Shown: piece by piece, positions 10,378-23,300 of the stretch
Numbering within the stretch: the stretch's first letter is position 1
Layout of the letters: every line of letters starts with the position of its first letter
Notes under the pieces: generated by a model
Seen by the model: the letters and a program-made list of their open reading frames with translations, nothing else
Told to the model about the DNA's origin: nothing
Databases searched by the model: none
Source of the DNA: Strigamia acuminata
Lineage: Eukaryota > Arthropoda > Chilopoda > Geophilomorpha > Linotaeniidae
Reading direction: 5' to 3'
NCBI GenBank assembly: GCA_949358305.1
Contig: OX442318.1
Span: 10,770,517 to 10,834,516, forward strand
DNA length: 64,000 nucleotides
Program-made: the position numbers and the translations under genes

Positions 10378-13187
10378 ATCCAGATGTTATAGAAGAGATC
10401 CAAAAAATGACCACCAATATAAATCCCAACAATGTAAAAGAAGAACTGAAAACTTTACAAAGAAAGCTGAAAGACCAGCTACAATTTTACGCTTTGCCAA
10501 AAGTTGCTTGGCTAGATGAGAAGATTTTTCCGCAAGTAGAATGCATCGAATACTTTGTGAAGCTTCAACTGAACGGTTCAGATGATCCGATAGAAATGGA
10601 TGAAATTTTCGACCCAATCAATTCCAAGATACCACTAAGAATCCTTATCGAAGGCGAGCCTGGGTTTGGTAAAACCGCATTGGCGATCAAGCTAGCTAAT
10701 GACTGGGTTGGGAATGAAGAATACATCAGTCGTTGCTTCGACATCGTTTTCTTTATACGTGCACAGACTCTGCAACAAAAGGGTATTGAAGAAGCAATAA
10801 AAAAAGGAATTGAAAATTATTGTCCCAACACTCTTAACCTAGTAAGAAGACACGAGGAAAAAACGCTAATCATATTAGATGGATTGCATGAGGTATCGGC
10901 GGGAAATCGAAGTGAAGTTATAAAACTATTATACAAGCAAGTGCTCAGTGATGTGACAGTGGTAGTGTTTTGCAGAACGGGATCATTTGCTTTAACCAGG
11001 AAAGAATGTGAGGATTTATTCGGTCATACAGACATAACCAATACTTTTTACGACAAGCAAATAAGAATGGTTGGAATTAAAGGTTTCGAGAACAAACGAC
11101 AATTTTTGTACAAATTTTGTCCCGGCCATGTCAATGACATATTCAAACGCTTTTCTCCACAGTTAGAGCTGTTTGACTCTCCACTCTTTTTGTTGACGGT
11201 AATAATCGCCAAAGATGATAAGAACACTGAAGAGATGTCCTCAAAAACACAATTTTATAAGATGTTGTTCAACTGTCTCGTGAAGCACAGTTACAAAAAA
11301 CGGCAAAAAGATATCGACACTGATTTTGACTTATTCCGTTTTTGTTCGCCACTCACTGAAATTCAGACATTAATAAGAGATTTTGGAAAATTGTCGTCGA
11401 GAAAAATAGTCTGTGGTGATTTGACTTTTAATAGTGTTAGTGATCCAATTGCAACAACTATTTACGAACTGGGATTTTTAATTTACACAGAAGAATCGGA
11501 AAATTGTTATAAAATATTACATTTGTCGATTATGGAATTTGCAGCAGCGTATTCGTTCTGGCTGGACTTCAAGTTGAACCAATTGAAATTCGAAGAATTG
11601 AAGCCAATTATAAACCATTTTGTCTCAACTAATGGATCATCACAACTGATGCCTTTTCTAATCGGTTTAATAAACGAAGACTTGGACCATTTGTTATCCA
11701 AAATAGACCCATTTAATGGATGGTTCTCTTTAAATTTTGAATTAACCGAGAAACTTCTATCGGAATGTTTGTTGAACAATATTTCAAACAGCCAATTCTT
11801 GACAAATTTCATCCCTTCTCAGATAAACTTATGCCGTGACTATTCACTTATCATCACCGATTTTCTTCAAAAACGAATTGCACTGCTAACTTATGGAATC
11901 AAGCGCGACAAAATTAAGAGACTTAAAATAAATGATGTCACTCCTTCCAAATTATTCACAAATGGAAATAACACTTGTTTGGAAGTTGACCTTGATATAT
12001 TTAAAGTGTTTTCAACTGTTCCCTACAAGACTCAAGAAATTCCATATGTTGAAACAATGAATAGATGTACTCATTTTGCCAAACGGTCAAGCGTTGAATT
12101 ATGTGCATTAGAAATCGATAGATCTACGGACTTACAATTATTTCTTGAAGAAATACCAGAAAACAAGATAATATATCGATATTTACAAATTACTGCATAT
12201 GAGGAAAAAATCCGTAAAATCCTAGAAAATAATCTAATTCAATATCTTGAGATAAATCAAAAGGTCAATGCTACAATTATCCGTGACGTTGCTCGATCCA
12301 ATTATCTCACTTGTTTACGCTTGGTAGATGTTACCGTGGATTTGTACGATCTTACGAATGGTGGAACTAAGAAGTACATATACATTGATCTCTGTAATTG
12401 TACTTTGAATTGCAGCAAAAAATTATCAGTAAAAGAATGCTGTAACTACTTGAAAATCCGTGATTTAAAATGTGTAGATGGGGTTACTCAGATGTATCCA
12501 TTATATTTAGATTGTGATTTCACAGCAATAGATAGCGTGGTGAAAAAATATCCCAAGTGGGGTGGTTTTAAAAGTGTTACATACTTATCAGTGCATGTAC
12601 CTGCTGAGTTAATTGGCACCGCAGTGTTTTCTAAGTGGAAGAATCTAGAAACATTGCACTTTCAAATTGATCAAAAATCAGCAAACTTGGGAAAAATGCC
12701 AGACGTCTTCAAGAATTTAACAAAAAAAATTAAAAAACTGGTAATTGAAAAGAAAGAGAATTCTACTGCTATAAATCTATTCAAACTCATGAATACTTCT
12801 TGGGACAAAAAAATCCATTTAAAGACCATAGATTTCATCTTTTTGAGTTTGGATGATTCAGAAGTGAACGAAGTGATCGAATTAATTGAAGGACTCAAAT
12901 GCAACCGCTGGGATGAAGTGAATTTAGTTTCAACAAGATTCCAGTTGGAAACAGAAAACCCAAAACTGTTTAAACTTAGAGATGAATTGTCCTGTATGAA
13001 TGTTACTCATTACAATTACGCATCTAATATTGATGACGCATATAATATTGACTCTGTTAGTCAATTTCAAATGTTTGTCTATTATTATGGATTTAAGGTT
13101 TACGATGCATTATCTATCACAAAAAAATCCCAGGATGGATTAAACTGTAAAACAGCAACTTTCCACAAACATTCAAAAAAATGTTGA
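10378..13187 (+). CDS. NACHT/NLR-like STAND ATPase (copy 2)
   Basis: One long exon begins after a TTTTTTTTCAG acceptor and ends at a TGA at 13185-13187; the coding part is about 935 codons. If no upstream exon is used, the first in-frame ATG is at 10407. Walker A is GEPGFGKTAL (10653-10682) and Walker B is TLIILDGLHE (10863-10892), a classic NACHT signature, followed by a VVVFCRTGS strand at the sensor position. The C-terminal part has degenerate leucine-rich spacing (YLTCLRLVDVTVDLYDLT, NLETLHFQI) and a conserved Cys-rich block shared with copy 1. Family knowledge suggests a cytosolic nucleotide-dependent oligomerising sensor, with innate immunity the usual role. No death, CARD or TIR domain is visible. 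A polyadenylation signal AATAAA lies at 13221-13226. The tandem arrangement with 4369-7331 indicates local duplication. Confidence 0.85.
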
Positions 13188-14348
13188 AATTTGTGTAGTT
13201 ATAAAATGCACAGAATAATGAATAAAGTTTTAGTGAGATGTCATTTTCATTTTTTTTTAGTTTAGAGCTAATTTTAATTTTAATTCCTACAATAAATGCT
13301 AATTTTGAATATTTAGAAGTTGTGATAGCAGAGGTTAACAAAACTAAAAACAATTCAGGAACCAGCCCCTTTATCTCAGCAGCCAAAATATAATTTTTTT
13401 TGCAAATATGGGCTAAGAAAACCATGAATCAAGCTAAGATAAAGCTACATATTTTGATACAAGGTTGAATTAAAAATAATTAATTTTTTAAGGGACACTA
13501 ACCCAAATACACATCATAATACCCACAATTGCATTATGAAAGAGGGTACCCGAAAAAACCAAAATTCTCTTCAGGTGGGCATTCTCCTTTTTAGTACAAG
13601 CTTTCCCTCTCGTATGTGTGGAAACTGACGGTTCCCAAAGGAACTAATTTATTTTAATATCACGTTCATTTTTGTGCTGTGACCTAGATTACATTAAATT
13701 TCCAAGTAAAGGGATTTAGGTCCCTTTTTGGGTACTCTCTTGTATATGCATAGGAATTTTCACCAAGATACCAATGAACTGAATTCAAAAATCCAAACGC
13801 CAGGTGAAAATTTTCAACCGGTAATTTGTCAGACCCATGTATGATAATAACCATAAATGAATAATAAACAAATCACCATTAATTTAGATTTCTCTCTTTA
13901 TTATATCCAAATAACCTGCAATAAAAAAAAATAATTTTTTTAAAAATTAAGTAATGCACATCAACTTCATCCACTTGCATTAATTGCAAATCTGAAATAT
14001 TTTACAAGCAAAAGCATAATTTCACAAATTCATAATGTTTCTTACCCCCATCAATCAAGAAAAAAAAAATTTCCATAAAATTCCTTTCATACTGCGAATC
14101 TGACCCAACCCACCAAACCATCCAGCAAAACTAAACCTAAACATCACATTTTCACATTTCCTATTTGCAAGTATTTTTATGGGCAATTCAAGCTTGCAGC
14201 ACCCCATAAATTACTCAAAGAATCAAAGTGCTACCACCATTAGCCGCTTTTATAGCTTCGAAACCAGGATACGAACCCAATCTCCAGGATTGGTCTAATA
14301 ACCAAGCAGTTTTTCCACTGCAAACAGTCTTTTCAACAGTTTCCAACC
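13188..14348. other. Intergenic, 3' region of NACHT copy 2 and 5' region of TEP
   Basis: Apart from the AATAAA at 13221 nothing is recognised. The segment is AT-rich with long A and T runs; the TEP promoter presumably lies in its last few hundred bases, without a clear TATA box. Confidence 0.4.
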
Positions 14349-17300
14349 ATGCTGCTGTTGGGCTTCACCCTATGCATTTTTCTGAGCAAAACAGTGGCTC
14401 GAGAGGACGACCGAAAACCGTGAGTTAAAAACCAACACCAGTCACCCAAAACACACAAACTAAAGTCGCCATTTCTTTCAGAATGTACACAATCACCGCA
14501 CCAAACAGCATTTCATCTCGCTCCTTCTACACGGTCGAGGTGTTCATCCACCACGCGCACAGACAAGTCAACGTGACGGTGGAACTGCAAAAGTCCATAG
14601 AAGGCGTGGGTCTATTCCACCATTTCGAGCCCCTGACTTCAACAATCAGACCCGGTGACGGCAAATCGTTTAGGTTCAAAGTAATCAAATTGCAATTAAA
14701 TTTTTTTACGGCTTGCACGTCTCATTTTTACTTGCATTCAAAATACTTTTAATGATTTTTCACGCTTTCCACAGACGAGGCTATTAAAGAGTGATTCGTA
14801 CACTCTTCACGTGATGGGCAATCTGGGATTAAAGTTCGAAGAGTCCATGGTAATCCCAGTTAATCCAAAGAAAGCAACGGTCCTTATTCAGACGGACAAG
14901 GGTTTATACCAAGCAGGACAAACTGGTTGAATTTGCCGATTGCTTTTAAAGGGTGTCCCAAAAATAACGCAAGATTTGAATTAGCCGCCATTTGTGCAGT
15001 AAATTATTGGCAACCCTGAAACAACAACGATTTGACAGCTGAAAGTTTAGGGTTTTATCTGCTGAAACTGGATTATATTGATGTGGCCAATATGTGGTTT
15101 CAACAAGACGGTGCAAAAAAAAGAGGCCAATTCTGATCACCGAAACCGGTGATGTCTCATGCAGTAATTGAATTGTTTCTATGGTTGTATGGCAATATGG
15201 CATGTGGCACCGTCTTGTTGAAACCACATATTGGCCACATCAATATAATCCAATTTCGGCAGATAAAACCCTAAACTTTCCGCTGTCAAATTGTTGTTGT
15301 TTCAGAGTTGCCAACAATTTACTGCACAAATGGCGGCTAATTCAAATCTTGCGTTAATTTTGGGACACCCTATAGTACCGTAAATGCTCTGACAGAACAC
15401 CCGCGCTCGATTGACACAACCAGCAATTCCCATATGGATCAAAAATATATTTCACAATGTACCGTATTTTACCAATTCAGAGTCGCCCTCGAATTGTAGC
15501 CGCCGCTAAAACACCAAGAATACCGTATTTTTGCAAAAGTACAGTGTTGTTTCCGTATTTAACCTCACGAACGATAAACGTACGCGTTTAAGACATACCG
15601 GTACCGTTAACCGGCCAACTTCTAAGCAGCATTGGATCTGGTCAGTACTTGGATGGGTGACCTGCTGGGAATCCCAGTTGTTTTCTCATCCTCGTCTGAT
15701 TAAGATACTGTTTCTATGGCGAGAATATCTGAATATAAGAAAGTCGTCCCACAGATCGCAGCTTGCATGACCGAATACTCAAGAACAGGCTTCCATACTC
15801 AAAACCACCACAACGTTGATCTATTTCAGCCTGTTTACGCCTAACTGTGTACTGTGTTCTAGTACGTTGAAAAGTAGTTCTATTCCTTTGGCAATGAAAC
15901 AACTGTTGTTAATCGATCACAATGTCTGGAGTTCGAGTACAATTCTGGTGTTACGAGCTACTTTTTTGTGTCCCTACACCAGTGAAATAGATCAACGTTG
16001 TGGTGATTTTGAGTATAGATATTGAATTTAGTCCTTTTGGTCAATTTAGACTTGCATTGTAAAAGATACCGCATTCTATTAGAGCATTTATGGTAATACT
16101 TCAATGCGTAACAAATCGTATTTATTTTTTTATCTTTTACAGTTAATTTTCGAGTTGTAACACTCGATACCCAGTTGATGCCGCTACCGTCAAATCTGCA
16201 CGTCAATATGTATGTGAGTACAGAAATTATGGTGACCCCAACACTGGAATGACTTGCCTGTAAAACTTGTTGTTTTCATACTGCTTGTTTACTCCCATTT
16301 CAGGATGGAAGAAACAATTTGATTAAACAATGGGCACATAGCACAACACAAAAAGGTTAAATAAGAAAAGTAACCTCATTTTATCTTAAATACATGCAAA
16401 TGTAAATCCAAAATCCAAAATTACAATACTTTACAGGAGTATTTTCTGATTCCTTGGAGTTATCTAACAATCCAGTGATTGGCACATGGAAAATTGAAGT
16501 TGTGAATGAGGTAAGACAAAGAATATGATCATTGAAATGAGTATTTTGTCAATTTGTGACTGAAATTATTATTTTCTTTTGCATTAGGATACAGTGACTA
16601 CTGTGCAGACATTTTCTGTGCATGAATACAGTAAGCTGAACTTGAAGGAAAAATTGTTTTGAATAAATAAGTGAAGAAATAATTTAAATTTTCAGTATTG
16701 CCAACATTTGAAGTGACTTTGAGAACGCAACCAACATTCATAACATACAATCAGTCTGATGTGTTGGTTATTGTTGATGCTAGGTAATTGCAATTAGTTT
16801 ATGAGAAAATCTTATTAGATTATTTAAATTGATGAATTATATTTAGATATACGCATGGTCAAGCAGTTAAAGGAAAAGTTTCGCTTCATATACGTGATGA
16901 GTACTGCACGTATAATTTCGTAGAATTGTGTGATGCCAAACTGTACACGTCTGAATTAACAAATGTAGGTTATTGTTATGTAACTATCAGAGACATGACA
17001 AGGATATTCTGAGAATTTTACAAAATTTTACAAAAATTTTACAAAATTGTACAAAAATTTTACAAAATTTTACAAAAATTTTACAAAATTTTACAAAAAT
17101 TTTACAAAATTTTACAAAAATTTTACAGAATTTTACAAAAATTTTACAAAATTTTACAAAAATTTTACAAAATTTTACAAAATTTTACAAAAATTTTACA
17201 AAATTTTACAAAAATTTTACAAAATTTTACAAAAATTTTACAAAATTTTACAAAAATTTTACAAAATTTTACAAAAATTTTACAAAATTTTACAAAAATT

Positions 17301-20300
17301 TTACAAAATTTTACAAAAATTTTACAAAATTTTACAAAAATTTTACAAAATTTTACAAAAATTTTACAAAATTTTACAAAAATTTTACAAAATTTTACAA
17401 AAATTTTACAAAATTTTACAAAAATTTTACAAAATTTTACAAAAATTTTACAAAATTTTACAAAAATTTTACAAAATTTTACAAAAATTTTACAAAATTT
17501 TACAAAAATTTTACAAAATTTTACAAAAATTTTACAAAATTTTACAAAAATTTTACAAAATTTTACAAAAATTTTACAAAATTTTACAAAAATTTTACAA
17601 AATTTTACAAAAATTTTACAAAATTTTACAAAAATTTTACAAAATTTTACAAAAATTTTACAAAATTTTACAAAAATTTTACAAAATTTTACAAAAATTT
17701 TACAAAATTTTACAAAAATTTTACAAAAATTCGACAAAGTTTTACAAAATCCGACAAAACTTTGCAAGAATTTGACAAATCCTTGCAATAAATTTTAAAC
17801 TCAATTACTAAACAGATTGTAGACGAAGCTACCGTTGCCGTCAATTTCGTACGAGACTTGGCTTTACCCGAAAGTATCTACGGACATGGATTTCGAAATT
17901 TCAAAATCGAAGCTATTGTTACCGAACAATTGACAAAAATTGAGAGAAACGAATCGACCATTATAACAATGCACAGCGATGCAATCAAAGTAGAACTAGT
18001 GCCGGCTGGATCATTCAAACCCGGACTAAATTTCACCCAACTGGTAAACCCCAACATAACCTTACCACTACACCACAAAACATTCAACCAAATCCTTCTT
18101 TAAAGATTAAAATTGTTTATCACGATGACACCCCACTGCTTAATGGTGACGGAGAAATGAATGTGACTGTACAATTTTCATCAGCACCTCACGATTCAGT
18201 TTCTTATTCATTACCAATCACGAAAAATGGGATCATAAAACTCGAAATTCCTGTTTCGAAGAAAGCCACCAGCCTAACCTTCCAGGTACGTTCAATTCTG
18301 GCTCAAAGCATTTATAAAAACACCAAAAACTGATCATTAATCATATTTTACAATAGGCAAGATACAAGGATATTACTGGATACGCTTCGGTGCCAAGATC
18401 AGCCAGTTCTGGCAATTTCGAGTACATTAAACTAAATCAACTCACAAAAGTTGCAGAAGTGGATAAATACATGAAATTAGAAATTGAGAGCACGCGCAAC
18501 TTGGAATCGAGACTAATCTTACTGGTAGGTACAGTGGACAAAATCGTGGACAAACCCCCCCCCCCAATTGTCGCTTTTTCCCACATGAAAAACCCAATAA
18601 AACAAGTTTCATCCTTATCCCATGGTCGGTTTGCGAGAAACGCACTCTTTGAACAGATGGTGCAGTTTTGACATCAACTTGGCGTTACTTACAAACCGCA
18701 AGTGCAGCTTAGGAAAAAGGCGACAATTTTTTTGTCCACGATTGTACTCCGGGACATGTATACTCTGACTCACTGTAAGGTAGTAGGGAGTTCCTATTGG
18801 CCGAGCCATTTCACTGGTGTATGTATACATAAAAGTAGGCCAAAATACCCAAAATGCAATGGAAGCCATTTTGTGTGCTTTCCAGACATAACAATCAATC
18901 ATTAAAATTAAACAATTGCTTGCTTTCCTGACTAAGCAACCAATAAACTGAACGAACTGAACAATCAGGTATTTGGATAAAATAACATCATAAAACATTG
19001 CTTTATGGCTTTTTAAAACATTTTATTATTAAATAACAGCTAATTAATATCATTCAAACCATTACAATAATCACACAAATTTAAAACACAAAAAAACTAC
19101 ATTTCCCGGTGGTGGGATACAGGCAACAGTTGGGAGTAAACAGCCTCGGCCAATAGAAACTCCCTACTACCTTACAGTGAGTCAGAGTATAGAGTTCTTT
19201 TAAGTCCCGAATTCCATAATTTCACAAACCGGAACACCGTTTCAATTTTCTCCGATACGTTCGAGCGTTGTACAGGAACAGCTAAGATCAACACCTGGCT
19301 GTTCTCCACTCTTGTTCACCATGGTGATGCTTAGGAAATGTGCCGGTATGCCATTCCTGGTATCGTGTGGGATCCATGACACAGTCCTGCATGAACAGTT
19401 AACTGATAGTACTGGTTAATCTTAACCACGTGGACAGTGTGGTCGCGAGTGCACTGGATATTCTCAACACCGGACAACATTCTAGGTCCGATCCCACTCA
19501 GAATTCGCTACAATAATTTCTTTTTCTCATATAGATTGTTGCTAGAGGAGATATAAATTATGTAAAAACTTTCCCACCATCTGATCACTCATCTCAAATA
19601 GTTCAATTCAAAGTTCATGAAACAATGGCGCCTGTAATGACAGTCTTTGTCTACTATGTATCTGCATGCGGCAACCTGGTGGTGGATGCTATAAGTATTG
19701 AAGTAGAAGGACTATTCCGGACTCCGGTAAGTCCGAGTCGGTCATTTGATATTTGTCTTAACTAATGAATGTTTCACCAGGTTTCGATCAAGTTCAGACA
19801 CAATGCAACAGAACCAGGAAAAGAAGTTATTCTTGAGGTTAAAACAAGGCCAAAATCATTTGTAGGGATATTGGCCGTGGATCAAAGCGTATTGCTTCTA
19901 AATAAAGGCAATGACATCACCGAACAGAAGGAAAGTTACATACGAAGAAATATCAGATAAATACTGACATGATTTTCAATTGGCATTGCAGATATTGGAT
20001 GATATGGCTCAGTATGAAATGTCAAGATCATACTTTTACAATCCAATGATTGTGGACAAAAATAACGCCTTTCCTCATCCTTGGTCCAGTGCAACTACAC
20101 CGCTACAAGTCTTTCGAGTAAGTCTGAAGTGTTTAAAGTCTGTTTTGAAAATCTAAAAAGCAAAGAAAACAGTAGAGTGAAATTAAAGACAACTTAGCTC
20201 CAAAGTACAAAAAAACACTACCAAAACTTCTCTTCTTTCTTAGGACGGCGGATTGATTATAAAAACAAACTTTCTTGAAGATGTTGACAACTTTGCAATT

Positions 20301-23300
20301 CCATACGTTGGTAAGCAACAATCTTTTCTTTCTTTCCCCATTGAATACAGTATTAACCCGCTTTTAGCGACATGTCGGTATAGCGCGGGTTTGACCAAAC
20401 TGCCGGAAACCCCATTTTTACCAACTCCCATTGGCCGAGCCATTTCACATGTGTAATAATACAGAAAAGTAGGCCAAAACACCAGAATTATACTCTGGCT
20501 CACTGTAAGAGTATACCCAGTTCCCATTGGCCGAGCCTGTTCACTCTTAACTGTTGACTTTGTTCTGCCACCAAGAAAAATAGTTTTGTTCTGTTTTAAA
20601 TTTGTTTGATTGTTATAATAGTTAAAATGATGTATACTCTTGTTCGACTCAAAAGGGTGGCCTTCTCCCATTGGCCGAGCCGTATCACTGGTGTAGTGAT
20701 CCAAAAATATAGACCCAAACACCAGAAATGCATTACAATGTACAGACATTGCCTAGGTAACAGTCAAAATTTCAAAATTGTTTGCTTTCCAGACAAAGCA
20801 ACCAATAAACAGAACAAACATAAGTTTTACATTTATAAGTGCATAAAACTTTATTTCCTAAATGGAAATAACATTTTATAATAAAATACAATTAAAATTA
20901 TATCAATTTAAATAGTCATAATAATCTAAAAAATAAACAAAAATAAAAACTACTTCTCCTAGTGATAGTAATACAGACTGGAGTTAGGAGTAATGCGGTT
21001 CGCCCAATGGGAGAAAGCCACCCTTTTGAGTTGAACAAGAGTGTAAATTGATTTGTTTTTTAAAATAGAATGTTTTTTAAATTCTTAAATCAATGCTGTT
21101 CTTATTTGAAAATACATGTCTGTTTAGTTTTTTCAGTTTATTGGTTGCTTTGTCAGAAAAGCAAGCAATTTTTGAATTTTTTGATTGGTTGTTTTTTCTG
21201 ACAAGCACTCAATATGTATTTTGGTCTACTTTTGTGTATACCAGTAAAATGGCTCGGCCAATGGGAACTGGGTATACTCTTACAGTGAGCCAGAGTATAC
21301 AACCAATCTCCAGACATTCTAATTAATTTTCATTAATTAATTAATTAAGCCTTTGACTTGCATAATAACAAGAAATCATGAAAAATATAAAATAAATTAT
21401 TTTTAATTTTTTTCAAATAAATTTATTTTTTCCTGCCAAAACAACCAATAAACAAAACAAAGTTTGTTTTGCTGGAAAAACAACCAACAAACAAAGCAAA
21501 ATTTGTTTGATAGTTTGAAAACAATATAAAACTATATTTTGCAAATAAAATAAACTTGTTTAAATCAAGTAAAACAAAATTACATCATTCTAATAATTAA
21601 AATAATCAAAAAAATTAAAAATAAACAAAACTACTTTTCCTGTCAGTAGTGCACAATCTCTAGTTAAGAGTAAAAAGGCTCGATCAATGGGAGTTGGGAC
21701 AACCTTGTAGTCTGTTAGAGTATAGATGTCCAAAATTTCTATAAATGTGCGCAAATTTTAATAATAACCTTCAGAATATACCGGGTGTCCCAAAAGTCTG
21801 AACCCCCCAAATATTTTCTGAGAAATTGCATCTAGGCCAACTTTGATGAAGCGATCATATAGGAGGTTGGGTGAAAGCAATCCAATGATGTCATCAAATT
21901 TGACCTTGAAGGCCATTTTAAAGGTCATTCACTTGCTAACTTCTAAACCAATCAGGTTAGAGAAAAATTTTCAATTACAACTCAATTTTCTGGCCAAAAG
22001 TCCAACAATTATTCATTCGGCGTTTTAATTAAAAACCCAAAAAAACAGATTTTTCACTGAGACCAATACAGGCATGTTTTACTTGATATGCCGGTATCAG
22101 CTTTGAAACTGAAATTTTGAAAAGTTAGTAATTTCATGTAGACCAACATGCTGCTTAAAGTGCAGTAATACAATAGCAAGAATTGTTATGTACCAATTTG
22201 TGCAAATCTTAAGTGGCAATCTGGGAGGTTGTGGTGCCATTCCCATTCAGATTAACAACATTTTGTAATTGCATTTACTATCACACCAAATAATTTTTTC
22301 TAGCTGGAGTGCCAATGGATAAGCCAATTGTCGACAATGCAGCTACCTTACAGAATGACGTGCCAGAAGAAGAAGGTAGAGTGAGCGAAGGTACAACTTA
22401 CATCCGTAAGAGTTTTCCAGAGACATTTATGTGGATTGACGCTGAGACCAAGTAAAAACACTAATCATCTAAATACAGACCAAACAAAGAGAAATGCATC
22501 AGAAATCACAAAATTTCAATAATTTCTTTCAAGGGGGACACTTTAAAACCTCATAAACTTTCATTTCTTAAACCCAGTGCCAGTACCTCTTGTCTTTGTT
22601 TGGTACTAGCATTACTCAATTGATTAAGTTCTAATTGGAATTTCCTATCAGTTCTGCTGGAAAATATACAGTACACAAAAAAGCTCCAGATTCTACCACA
22701 AGTTACATTGTAACAGCGATTGCAATTAATGAAAAAACTGGTTTTGGAATTGCATACCCCACAAAGGTAAAGATATCCAGATATCAGTTTGATTTTGGTG
22801 TCAAGGCACCTGGCGCAGACTATACTTCGTCATGACATTTAAACAAATTATGTGTGAATCATTTATGTGTTGTTATTGTGTATTTAAGCTGACTGTGTTC
22901 AAGAAATTCTTTTCCACCATAAGTCTTCCTCTGTCCATCCAAAGAGGAGAGTTTGTGTCAATCCAATTGCTGACTTTCAACTACTATGAACATGTTGTCA
23001 AGGTAATGCACAATGAAAATAACTTGCCACTAAAACTATTAGAAATAAACCATTTAGGGTACAGTGATAATGCACAATGAAAATCATGACTATGCGTTTG
23101 TTGTTGACAACAAGGAGGTAGAGGAGACCAGCAAACATGTTTTAGTCAATGTGAGTGTAAGGGAATGAGCAAAGAAGCAAATACTAGCATATAATGTAAA
23201 CATTTTTAAATTTTTGAATTCAGATTCCAGCTAAAGATGGAGTTGTGAGCACTTTCATCATTTCCCCAAAGAAATTGGGTTATATTAACTTCACAGTGTC

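Noticed and set aside
16973-17791. Long open frames (over 200 codons) on both strands
   Set aside because: They are the reading frames of a 21-bp tandem repeat whose unit length is a multiple of three; they consist only of FTKFYKN-like repeats and lie in a TEP intron.
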